From: a bacterium
GTDB taxonomy: Bacteria > CSSED10-310 > JAJRTK01
Length of the DNA: 14,401 nucleotides
NCBI GenBank assembly: GCA_024278345.1
Contig: JAJRTK010000177.1
Location: 1-14,401 of the forward strand
Reading direction: 5' to 3'
Below, piece by piece: positions 7,552 to 14,401 of this stretch. Numbering within the stretch: position 1 is the first letter of the stretch; each line of letters starts with the position of its first letter. The translations under genes and the position numbers were made by a program. The notes under the pieces were generated by a model that was given only the letters and a program-made list of their open reading frames with translations, had not been told where the DNA came from and searched no databases.

Positions 7552-7873
7552 GAATGTTTCCATTTGCGCGGAGCGCCACGAATTGTCTATGATGCAGCCC
7601 ATCGTTCGTGAACGCCTTCACACAGGGATCAACCCCAATGGCATCGCCTAGCCTAGCCCAATCGGGCTACGCTGTCCAAGCCGTCAGGAATCGGGCGTAG
7701 ATGTTTTTTTGTCATGTCCCGTTTTATCGGTCTTGAGGGTGAAGTCGTGGCGTGTGGGAAGATTTTGGAAATCCCGCGGCACGTACTCGAAGTACGCCTA
7801 TGTAAAGTGCGTGTCGAAAAACAATGGATATATTGTGGGATTCTTCGTTGTTTCTAAAGAATAGGGCGCTTTC
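7552..7873. promoter_or_regulatory. Divergent intergenic region, kinase / act operon
   Basis: These 322 bases contain no gene apart from possible N-terminal extension codons of the kinase up to 7602. They should hold the promoters for both directions. Visible structure: a hairpin TAGCCC-AATC-GGGCTA at 7654-7669; a palindrome CGTACT-CGA-AGTACG at 7782-7796; and TATATT at 7829-7834, which matches five of six bases of a -10 box and would start transcription about 33 bases before actA. That -10 sits inside a short inverted repeat ACAAT/ATTGT (7821-7836). No good -35 partner was seen. For the kinase, TTGGAC and TAGGCT with an 18-base spacer on the minus strand, overlapping the first hairpin, are weak candidates. 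Confidence 0.4.
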
Positions 7874-8524
7874 ATGGCTCAAGTATTCCACCGAAGCTTG
7901 AATTCAATTTCGAGGTTCGGCATCGTCGGGGGTGCGATTTTGGCGGCGGGTGTGGCACTGGGGCTGGCCGCAGCCTATCGTTCTTCCTTGGTCACCCAGG
8001 TCAATATTTCAAGAGCACAACCTGTGCCCTTCAGCCACAAGCACCACGTCAATGGTCTGGGCCTCGACTGCCGATATTGCCATACATCGGTGGAATCGTC
8101 TCCATTCGCGGGCATTCCGCCCACGCAGATCTGCATGAATTGCCATTCCCAGATCTGGTCGGACAGCCCAATGCTGGAACCCGTCCGGAAGAGTTTCCGA
8201 ACGGGAGAACCGCTCCATTGGACCCGGATTAACGATGTCCCGGACTTCGTTTACTTCAACCACAGTATCCATGTTCACAAGGGAATCGGTTGCGAGACCT
8301 GCCATGGGCGGGTGGACCGGATGCCGCTGACGTGGAAGGCGAATCCGCTTTACATGAAATGGTGTCTGGCCTGCCATCGAGCGCCGGAAGAGTATGTCCG
8401 CCCTCGTGAGGAAGTCTTCACCATGGGGTGGAAGCCGGCTGAAGATCAGGATTTGCTCGGTGCGCGACTAGTGAAGGAATACCACATCCAAAAACTCACT
8501 CACTGCAGCGTATGTCACCGATGA
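7874..8524 (+). CDS. actA: Alternative complex III pentaheme cytochrome c subunit ActA
   Basis: A 216-residue membrane-anchored multiheme cytochrome c. An N-terminal hydrophobic helix (about 15-35) acts as signal anchor; there is no convincing cleavage site, so the heme domain should stay tethered on the periplasmic side. Five CXXCH heme sites are present at 66-70 (CRYCH), 87-91 (CMNCH), 140-144 (CETCH), 164-168 (CLACH) and 211-215 (CSVCH). Extra histidines in FSHKHH (53-58) and YFNHSIHVHKG (127-136) can serve as distal ligands. This matches ActA of Rhodothermus-type alternative complex III, which accepts electrons from the Fe-S clusters of ActB. It is the first gene of the operon. Its stop overlaps the start of actB, which favours coupled translation. 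An AGGG about eight bases before the ATG is a modest ribosome site. Confidence 0.96.
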   Translation: MAQVFHRSLNSISRFGIVGGAILAAGVALGLAAAYRSSLVTQVNISRAQPVPFSHKHHVNGLGLDCRYCHTSVESSPFAGIPPTQICMNCHSQIWSDSPMLEPVRKSFRTGEPLHWTRINDVPDFVYFNHSIHVHKGIGCETCHGRVDRMPLTWKANPLYMKWCLACHRAPEEYVRPREEVFTMGWKPAEDQDLLGARLVKEYHIQKLTHCSVCHR

Positions 8525-11500
8525 ATTCACCAACGCAAAAACACAGACGATTCAATTTTGGCGATCTTCGGGACAATGTCCGGAGGGAAGGCGGCCCAAA
8601 CAATTGGCGAAGCCTCGACGAGCTGGCTGGGACAGACGAATTCCGCAAGTTCCTCCACGGGGAGTTTCCGGAGCAGGCGCCAGCTTTCTCTACCGAAGTG
8701 GGACGCCGAGGCTTTCTCAAGCTGATGGGCGCTTCGTTGGCCTTCGGTGGTTTGACGGCCTGCGGAATCCAGCAACCGCGAGAGGAGATCGTCCCCTACG
8801 TTCGAGCTCCCGAAGAAATCGTGCCCGGCCAACCGCTTTACTTCGCCACGGCGATGCCTCTTGGCGGTGTGGGGCTGGGACTCTTGGTAGAGAGCCACAT
8901 GGGCCGCCCCACCAAGATTGAGGGAAACCCTTCGCATCCGGCGAGCCTGGGTGGAACCGATGCCATCGCCCAAGCCTCGGTGCTGGAGCTCTACGATCCA
9001 GATCGCTCTAAATCGGTGGCAGGCAGGGGCCGCTTGACTTCTTGGAGCTCGTTTCTGGGACCGATGCGAGAGCATTTGGCGAACCAAAACGCGAAAAACG
9101 GGGCGGGTCTAAGGATTCTTACGGGAGCCGTTTCCTCGCCGACTCTGGGCCGCCAGCTCCAAGAGCTGCTGGAACAATATCCCGCCGCCCGATGGCACCA
9201 ATACGATCCGTTGTGGCGGGACAGTGCCTTTGAGGGTGGCCGGCAGGCGTTCGGTGAGCCCATCGACCTTTGTTATCGGCTGAAGCGGGCGGACGTCGTG
9301 CTCTCCCTCGACGCGGATTTCCTGACCCAAGGTCCCGGTCATGTCCGGTACTTGAAGGATTTTGCTTCCAGGCGCACTGCCCGGAACGGAGGGGAGAGCC
9401 TCAATCGGTTCTACGCCGTGGAATCGATGCCGACGGCGACGGGAACGATGGCGGATCACCGCTTATCCTTGGCGGTTCGGGATATCGAGATCTTCGTCCG
9501 GGCTCTTGCCTGGGAGTTTGGTATCGGTTCAGGACCAGCGGCGGCGGCCTTGGGGAAAAAGGATGCCCGCTGGCTGAAAGCGGTCAAGGACGATCTCTTC
9601 AGGCATAAAGGAAGCTGCCTGGTCATTCCGGGGTCCCATCTTTCCGCCGAAGCCCACGCGCTGTCTCACGCTATCAACCACGCCTTGGGGAACTTCGACC
9701 GAACGCTCTACGCCATTGGAAACGTGGCCGCGCGGCCGGAAAACCACCTGGAGTCTCTCAGGGACCTTGTGGAGGAGATGAAGGCGGAGAAGGTCGAGGT
9801 CCTCCTCATCCTTGGAGCGAACCCTGTCTATACCGCGCCAGCGGATCTCGAGTTTTCCCGGCACCTCCGGAAAGTGCCCATGTGCGTGCATCACGGGCTT
9901 TACCAGAATGAGACGGCCGGGCTTTGCCAGTGGCATATCCCGGCGGCGCATTATCTGGAGAGTTGGAGCGACATCCGCGCTTTCGACGGTACTGTTTCCA
10001 TCGTTCAACCCCTGATTGCTCCGCTGTACAATGGGCGGAGCGAACATGAATTCCTGGCGGCCCTCATGGGCCAGACAGGGAAGAAGGGGTACGAGATTGT
10101 CCGGAAATCGTGGAAGGAGAAGCTCCTTGGAGGCGAAGATGAGGCTTTGTGGCGCCGAGCCCTCCATGACGGAGTCGTCTCTGGCACGGCATCGCCGCCC
10201 AAGGCAGTGAAACTGGCCTCCGCTCTCCGGACCTCGGGTAGCAGAAGGCAGCCCTTGCCTCCATCTCCACGCAAGAAAGGGTTGGAGCTGGTTTTTCGCC
10301 TCGACCCATCCGTGGCGGATGGCCGTTTTGCCAACAATGGATGGCTCCAGGAGCTTCCGAAACCCTTGACCAAGATCGTCTGGGAAAACGCCGCGCTGAT
10401 TGGCGTGGCCACGGCCGAGGCGATGGGCCTTGCCAATGGCGATCTGGTGGAGCTTAAACTCGAAGGACGATCCCTGGAAGCGCCGGTTTGGATTGTGCCC
10501 GGCCATGGGAAGGAGTCCGTGACGCTTCACCTTGGATATGGCCGGAAGCGCGCTGGCCGGGTGGGCAATGGTCTTGGTTTCGACGCAAACGCACTCCGAG
10601 TCTCCTATGCTCCCGGGGCGGCTCACGGCGCAAAGCTTGTGCAAACGCGGCGGCAGCATTCTTTGGTCAGCACGCAGCACCACCACAGCATGGAGAGCCG
10701 CCACTTGGTGCGTACCGCCACGAAAGAGCAGTTCGCCCGGAATCCCGACTTTGTTCACGAGTCAAAGATTCCTGGCTTGGATGAGAACCTCAGTCTTTAC
10801 CCCGGTTTCGAATACGACGGATATGCCTGGAGCATGGTGGTGGATCTGGGGGCCTGCGTGGGCTGCAATGCTTGCGTCACGGCTTGCCAGGCGGAAAACA
10901 ATGTTCCAGTGGTGGGCAAGGAAGAGGTGGCTGCGGGCCGAGAAATGCACTGGTTGCGGGTAGACGGCTACCATCAGGGAAGTCCCGACGCCCCGAAATT
11001 CCTTCATCAGCCCGTCATGTGCCAGCACTGCGAACAGGCCCCGTGCGAAGTGGTCTGTCCGGTGAACGCCACCGTGCATAGCCCCGAGGGACTCAACGAG
11101 ATGGTCTACAACCGGTGCGTCGGCACGCGGTACTGCTCCAACAACTGTCCCTACAAGGTTCGCCGGTTTAATTTCTACCAGTATTCGGATCTCGAGACGG
11201 AGAGCCTGAAGTTAGGCCGCAATCCCGACGTAACGGTGCGCAACCGCGGTGTCATGGAGAAGTGCTCCTACTGCGTACAGCGGATCAATCTGGCCCGGAT
11301 CGCCGCGAAGAACGAAGATCGCGTGATCCTTGATGGCGAGGTCGTCACGGCATGCCAGTCGGCCTGTCCCACGGACGCCATCGTTTTCGGGGATCGAAAC
11401 GACAAGGGGAGCAGGGTGGCGAAGCTTCAAGGGAGTCCCCTCAATTACGGACTCTTGACCGAGCTGGGCACTCGTCCACGGACCTCCTATTTGGCCAGAG

Positions 11501-11535
11501 TCACCAACCCCAACCCCGAGATCGAGGCTCTGTAG
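8512..11535 (+). CDS. actB: Alternative complex III fused molybdopterin-like / Fe-S subunit ActB
   Basis: A 1007-residue fusion typical of ActB. After a soluble N-terminal stretch with SLDELAGTDEFRKFL comes a Tat-type motif RRGFLK (65-70) and a hydrophobic segment ending in a cysteine (TACG, about 82-85). Residues about 95-745 form the B1 domain, related to molybdopterin oxidoreductases (HMGRPTKIEGNPSHPASLGG) but without the usual N-terminal Fe-S cysteine cluster; in characterised ActB this domain carries no molybdenum. Residues about 775-985 form the B2 ferredoxin-like domain with C782/785/788/792, C837/840/845/849, C869/875/879 and C918/921/948/952. The third group reads CVGTRYCSNNCP, with Thr872 in a cysteine position, which fits the one [3Fe-4S] plus three [4Fe-4S] set known for the complex. 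It passes electrons from ActC quinol to ActA. An alternative start is ATG 8521, overlapping the actA stop as ATGA. Confidence 0.97.
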   Translation: MSPMNSPTQKHRRFNFGDLRDNVRREGGPNNWRSLDELAGTDEFRKFLHGEFPEQAPAFSTEVGRRGFLKLMGASLAFGGLTACGIQQPREEIVPYVRAPEEIVPGQPLYFATAMPLGGVGLGLLVESHMGRPTKIEGNPSHPASLGGTDAIAQASVLELYDPDRSKSVAGRGRLTSWSSFLGPMREHLANQNAKNGAGLRILTGAVSSPTLGRQLQELLEQYPAARWHQYDPLWRDSAFEGGRQAFGEPIDLCYRLKRADVVLSLDADFLTQGPGHVRYLKDFASRRTARNGGESLNRFYAVESMPTATGTMADHRLSLAVRDIEIFVRALAWEFGIGSGPAAAALGKKDARWLKAVKDDLFRHKGSCLVIPGSHLSAEAHALSHAINHALGNFDRTLYAIGNVAARPENHLESLRDLVEEMKAEKVEVLLILGANPVYTAPADLEFSRHLRKVPMCVHHGLYQNETAGLCQWHIPAAHYLESWSDIRAFDGTVSIVQPLIAPLYNGRSEHEFLAALMGQTGKKGYEIVRKSWKEKLLGGEDEALWRRALHDGVVSGTASPPKAVKLASALRTSGSRRQPLPPSPRKKGLELVFRLDPSVADGRFANNGWLQELPKPLTKIVWENAALIGVATAEAMGLANGDLVELKLEGRSLEAPVWIVPGHGKESVTLHLGYGRKRAGRVGNGLGFDANALRVSYAPGAAHGAKLVQTRRQHSLVSTQHHHSMESRHLVRTATKEQFARNPDFVHESKIPGLDENLSLYPGFEYDGYAWSMVVDLGACVGCNACVTACQAENNVPVVGKEEVAAGREMHWLRVDGYHQGSPDAPKFLHQPVMCQHCEQAPCEVVCPVNATVHSPEGLNEMVYNRCVGTRYCSNNCPYKVRRFNFYQYSDLETESLKLGRNPDVTVRNRGVMEKCSYCVQRINLARIAAKNEDRVILDGEVVTACQSACPTDAIVFGDRNDKGSRVAKLQGSPLNYGLLTELGTRPRTSYLARVTNPNPEIEAL

Positions 11536-11539
11536 CGCC

Positions 11540-12949
11540 ATGGTAGTAGGCAAGTCAGAAAGTTTTACCGCGACGCTTCAAGAGGCTCCATTGATCGAGC
11601 CGGGGCACAGTTACGCGTCGATGACTGAGAAGATCAGCGACATCGTCTTGACAAAGCCCCATCCCCGAAGCTGGGCCATCGTATTTCTGACGGGCCTCTC
11701 TCTCTTGATGCTCATGCTCTACGCGGTCCTCTATCTTTTTATTCGGGGGATCGGCATCTGGGGCATCAACGTGCCGGTGGGCTGGGGTTTTGCCATCATC
11801 AATCTGGTCTGGTGGATCGGGATCGGCCACGCGGGCACGCTGATCTCGGCGATCCTGCTCTTGCTGCACCAGGACTGGCGGACCTCTATCAACCGGTTCG
11901 CCGAAGCGATGACGTTGTTTGCCGTGGCTTGCGCGGGGCTTTTTCCCATCCTGCACACCGGGCGGCCCTGGCTTGTCTACTACCTGATTCCCTATCCCGA
12001 CACCCTGGGACTCTGGCCGCAATTCCGGAGCCCGCTGGTTTGGGATGTCTTCGCGATTTCCACCTATGCCAGCGTGTCACTCCTGTTTTGGTACGTGGGC
12101 CTGCTCCCCGACCTGGCGACCATGCGGGACAGAGCCAAGAACCGCTTCGCCCGGGTCATCTATGGACTCTTCGCCCTTGGATGGCGTGGATCGGCGCGTC
12201 ACTGGCATCGGCATCAAGTCGCTTCCCTTCTTCTTGCCGGCTTGGCGACACCCTTGGTGGTTTCGGTGCATACGGTGGTGAGCTGGGACTTCGCCATGTC
12301 CATCATTCCCGGCTGGCACGCCACGATTTTTCCACCCTATTTCGTAGCCGGGGCGATCTATGCCGGTTTCGCCATGGTGATGACCCTTGTGATCCCCATC
12401 CGGCATTGGTACGGGCTTCAAGATTTCATTACGATCCGCCACATCGAAAACATGGCGAAGATCACCCTCGCCACGGGTCTCATCGTCTGTTACGGCTATC
12501 TGATGGAGGCCTTCATGGCGTGGTACAGCGCCAATCCGTACGAGCAGTTCATGATGCACAACCGGCAGTTTGGGCCCTACGCGCCTGTCTACTGGACGCT
12601 GATCTTCTGCAATGGCGTAGTGATCCAGGCGCTCTGGTTCAAAAAGGTGCGAACGAATGTGAAGATTCTCTTCGGCATTTCGCTCATTGTCGGCGTAGGG
12701 ATGTGGCTGGAGCGGTACATCATTGTCGTGACCAGCCTCCACCGCGACTTTCTGCCCTCGTCGTGGGGAATGTATGCCGGGACCTTTTGGGATTACGCGA
12801 CGTTCTTGGGCTCTATCGGCCTCTTCTTGACCCTGTTGATGTTGTTCGTCCGGTTTGTTCCCATGATCTCTGGCTTCGAGCTGCGAGAGCTCTGGTGGAA
12901 ACTGAACCGTTCCGCCAAGGATGAAGCTTCTGACAAAGCCGCGGCCTAG
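11540..12949 (+). CDS. actC: Alternative complex III quinol-binding membrane subunit ActC (NrfD/PsrC-like)
   Basis: A 469-residue polytopic membrane protein with roughly ten hydrophobic helices, the first at about 45-68, then 82-110, 122-140, 168-190 and on to 423-440, between charged tails. Family marks are PRSWAIVFL, WGINVPVGWGFAIINLVWWIGIGHAGT (start about 74), FPILHTGRPW (H139) and SPLVWDVFAISTY (D169), then VHTVVSWDFAMSIIPGWH in the later half. H139 and D169 occupy positions expected for the quinol pocket near the periplasmic face; that role is taken from the known complex, not shown here. ActC oxidises menaquinol or ubiquinol and feeds the ActB clusters; conserved acidic and histidine residues in a second helix bundle are thought to conduct protons. 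It starts four bases after actB, with no obvious ribosome site, so translation is probably coupled. ATG 11621 (MTEKISD) is a possible inner start. Confidence 0.96.
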   Translation: MVVGKSESFTATLQEAPLIEPGHSYASMTEKISDIVLTKPHPRSWAIVFLTGLSLLMLMLYAVLYLFIRGIGIWGINVPVGWGFAIINLVWWIGIGHAGTLISAILLLLHQDWRTSINRFAEAMTLFAVACAGLFPILHTGRPWLVYYLIPYPDTLGLWPQFRSPLVWDVFAISTYASVSLLFWYVGLLPDLATMRDRAKNRFARVIYGLFALGWRGSARHWHRHQVASLLLAGLATPLVVSVHTVVSWDFAMSIIPGWHATIFPPYFVAGAIYAGFAMVMTLVIPIRHWYGLQDFITIRHIENMAKITLATGLIVCYGYLMEAFMAWYSANPYEQFMMHNRQFGPYAPVYWTLIFCNGVVIQALWFKKVRTNVKILFGISLIVGVGMWLERYIIVVTSLHRDFLPSSWGMYAGTFWDYATFLGSIGLFLTLLMLFVRFVPMISGFELRELWWKLNRSAKDEASDKAAA

Positions 12950-12963
12950 GGAGTGTGTGAGCG

Positions 12964-13503
12964 ATGGATTCAAGTTCCGCGATTCATGGATATGTCGCCG
13001 AGTTCGAAAAGGCAGAGCAGTTGGTGGCCGCTACCCGCCGCACGCGGCTGGCGGGGTATCGAGTCTTCGACGCTTATAGCCCATTCCCGGTCCACGGGCT
13101 GGACGAAGCCATGGGCCACCCGAGAACCATCTTGCCCTGGTTGGTCTTCTTGGGCGGGCTAGCCGGGGGTGTTGGAGGGTATCTTCTCCAGTACTATCCC
13201 CACGTCATCGACTATCCCCTGAATGTGGGCGGCCGCCCGCTGAACAGTTGGCCGTCTTTCATCCCGGTCACGTTCGAGATGACGATTCTCGGTGCTGCTC
13301 TGGTGGCTGTTTTTGGGATGATCATTCTCAATGGCCTTCCTCAACATTACCACCCGATCTTCAACCTGGAGCGGTTCGAAAGGGCTTCCCAGGACCGGTT
13401 CTTTTTGTGCATCGAAACGAAAGACCCAAAATTCAACAAGACCGAAACCAGGGAGTTTCTCCTTGAGCTGGGCGCATCCGAGGTCTCCGAGTGTGAGGAG
13501 TGA
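12964..13503 (+). CDS. actD: Alternative complex III membrane subunit ActD (DUF3341)
   Basis: A 179-residue protein with the DUF3341 layout. A cytoplasmic N-terminal alpha/beta domain begins IHGYVAEFEKAEQLVAATRR and contains GYRVFDAYSPFPVHGLDEAMG (from 31), followed by two transmembrane helices at about 56-78 and 98-123 joined by a loop with YPLNVGGRPLNSWPSF, and a C-terminal tail with HPIFNLERFERASQDRFFLCIE. It carries no cofactor motif. In the known complex ActD packs beside ActC and stabilises the membrane part. It starts 14 bases after actC; GTGTGTGAGCG before the ATG gives only a weak ribosome site (GAG). The end of this gene contains the strong AGGAG that serves the next start. Confidence 0.95.
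   Translation: MDSSSAIHGYVAEFEKAEQLVAATRRTRLAGYRVFDAYSPFPVHGLDEAMGHPRTILPWLVFLGGLAGGVGGYLLQYYPHVIDYPLNVGGRPLNSWPSFIPVTFEMTILGAALVAVFGMIILNGLPQHYHPIFNLERFERASQDRFFLCIETKDPKFNKTETREFLLELGASEVSECEE
13496..13500 (+). promoter_or_regulatory. Strong Shine-Dalgarno site deciding the actE start
   Basis: AGGAG lies four bases before ATG 13505 and inside the last codons of actD. It is a good ribosome site and supports the long version of actE. The later ATG 13670 has no comparable site, only GAAAG a few bases upstream. Confidence 0.6.
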
Positions 13504-13504
13504 C

Positions 13505-14401
13505 ATGAGGCGCGAAACGAACCCAGGACGTGGCCGCGAAACTTCCTTGGCAAAGAGACGAATGGCTTTTTTTTCTCTTCGGGTTGGGGTCCGCTCGCAT
13601 CAGCGGCTATCCAGCCGACTGCTGCTCGCCCATCCTCGCCCTTGGCCGTCTCTCCAGGCCCCGAAAGCGATGCACGACCGAAAAACAGGTGACGCATTTT
13701 TTCGGCGGCGGGCCGGAATCCCTTGGATGGGGGCTCTTGTGATCCTCCTGGCCGGCTGCACCGACATGTACGACCAGCCGAGGCACGAACCGCTGGAGGC
13801 GAGCAACTTCTTTTCCGACGGAGCCTCTTCGAGGCCCCTTGTCCAGGGAACCGTTGCCCGAGGCCAGCTCCGCCTTGACAGCCATCTCTACCGGGGAAAG
13901 CTCAACGGGACGCCTGCCAAGGCGTTTCCCATGCCCATCACGCGGGAGCTCGTGGCCCGGGGCCGAGACCGCTTCAACATTTACTGCTCTCCGTGCCACG
14001 ACAAGACGGGCGGTGGGAACGGGATGATCGTGCAGCGGGGTTTCAACCCGCCTCCCTCGCTTCACATCGATCGCCTCAAACGGGCTCCCGTAGGCACCAT
14101 TTTTGGCGTGATCAGCAATGGTTTCGGCGCCATGCCGAGCTATGCCGTCCAAGTTCCCATTCTGGATCGCTGGGCCATCGCCGCCTACGTCCGCGCTCTG
14201 CAGCTCGCCCAAAGTGCCCCTCTTGAGCGGGTTCCCTCCGAGATACGCAAGAAGCTGGAAGGGTATCCACGCAAGGCGGGACAGAACAGAAAAAAAAGGA
14301 AAACGCGTAGCGTACAAAAACGTGGGTCCAGGGAGCGCGCTCCCTGGTGGGTGCAGGGCGAAGCCCTGCCAGGGGACGGGGGATGGAATCCCCGGACCAC
14401 C
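13505..14401 (+). CDS. actE: Alternative complex III monoheme lipoprotein cytochrome c ActE, 3' end open at window edge
   Basis: The frame from ATG 13505 stays open for 299 codons to the last base. Family features start inside it: a basic N-region FFRRR, hydrophobic GALVILLAGC with lipobox cysteine C85, then DMYDQPRHEPLEASNFF, a typical ActE opening. GTVARGQLRLD and the heme site CSPCH (161-165) follow, with a likely distal ligand in GAMPSYA (M210). ActE is an outer-facing lipid-anchored cytochrome c that can hand electrons onward, usually to a terminal oxidase. The start is unsettled. The strong ribosome site favours 13505, but lipoprotein processing favours ATG 13670, which puts the cysteine at residue 30. 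After LEGYPRK (about 251-257) the tail turns strongly basic and then reads through a hairpin repeat, unlike known ActE ends; see the A8 run at 14290-14297. The gene begins one base after the actD stop. Confidence 0.9.
   Translation, partial: MRRETNPGRGRETSLAKRRMAFFSLRVGVRSHQRLSSRLLLAHPRPWPSLQAPKAMHDRKTGDAFFRRRAGIPWMGALVILLAGCTDMYDQPRHEPLEASNFFSDGASSRPLVQGTVARGQLRLDSHLYRGKLNGTPAKAFPMPITRELVARGRDRFNIYCSPCHDKTGGGNGMIVQRGFNPPPSLHIDRLKRAPVGTIFGVISNGFGAMPSYAVQVPILDRWAIAAYVRALQLAQSAPLERVPSEIRKKLEGYPRKAGQNRKKRKTRSVQKRGSRERAPWWVQGEALPGDGGWNPRTT
14325..14398. repeat. Compact three-hairpin palindromic element inside the actE reading frame
   Basis: Three adjacent perfect hairpins are present. The first is a 20-base palindrome at 14328-14347 built on CAGGGAGCG/CGCTCCCTG. 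The second is GCAGGGC-GAA-GCCCTGC at 14353-14369. The third is GGGGAT-GGA-ATCCCC at 14379-14393. GGTCC (14325-14329) can pair with GGACC (14394-14398) to close them into a clover-like fold, though its last two bases compete with the first hairpin. A small ACGC-GTA-GCGT hairpin and A-rich sequence precede it. This is the form of dispersed intergenic repeats of the REP/multi-hairpin kind. Only one copy is in the window, so its repetitive nature is inferred from form. Confidence 0.65.

Noticed and set aside
9529-10758. Long minus-strand frame of 409 codons opposite actB
   Set aside because: It is the antisense shadow of a clearly conserved coding region and its translation shows no family motif.
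12077-12973. Minus-strand frame of 298 codons opposite actC
   Set aside because: Its His/Arg/Glu-rich translation is what the complement of a hydrophobic membrane protein gene gives; actC is unmistakable on the other strand.
1-14401. Search for CRISPR arrays, toxin-antitoxin pairs, phage or defence genes
   Set aside because: No regularly spaced repeats and no recognisable proteins of these kinds; apart from the IS fragment the window is housekeeping and respiratory.

Overview
The window reads as a piece of chromosome from a Gram-negative, respiring bacterium of moderately high G+C. It encodes signal peptides, a lipoprotein and a membrane electron-transfer complex. The phylum cannot be fixed from the sequence. 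The main marker, alternative complex III, occurs in Bacteroidota/Rhodothermota, Acidobacteriota, Verrucomicrobiota, Planctomycetota, Myxococcota and others.

Left edge (1-689): the 5' part of an IS1595/ISXO2-type transposase gene on the minus strand, cut by the window edge, then about 270 bases without a gene. Next come two rightward genes: a metal-dependent amidohydrolase (690-2000) and a secreted DUF4197 protein (2028-2729). A leftward FAD oxidoreductase of the carotenoid isomerase/retinol saturase type (2752-4407) converges on them.

Middle (4408-7873): a rightward, unrecognised exported protein with a C-terminal membrane anchor (4638-5486). It converges with a leftward receptor-type Ser/Thr protein kinase whose outer domain is a formylglycine-generating-enzyme-like (SUMF1/FGE) fold (5530-7551). 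A 322-base divergent intergenic region separates the kinase from the respiratory operon.

Right part (7874-14401): a tight operon actA-actB-actC-actD-actE for alternative complex III, the quinol:electron-acceptor oxidoreductase that replaces cytochrome bc1. ActA is a pentaheme cytochrome c. ActB is a fusion of a molybdopterin-oxidoreductase-like domain with a four-cluster Fe-S domain. ActC is an NrfD/PsrC-like quinol-binding membrane protein. ActD is a DUF3341 membrane protein. ActE is a monoheme lipoprotein cytochrome c. Electrons should pass from quinol at ActC through the ActB clusters to the ActA/ActE hemes, and from there usually to a terminal oxidase, which would lie beyond the right edge.

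No new defence or mobile system was found. The most unusual points are at the right edge. actE has a strong ribosome site that implies a 55-residue N-terminal extension in front of its lipoprotein signal. At its other end, the reading frame runs without a stop through an A8 run and a compact three-hairpin repeat.
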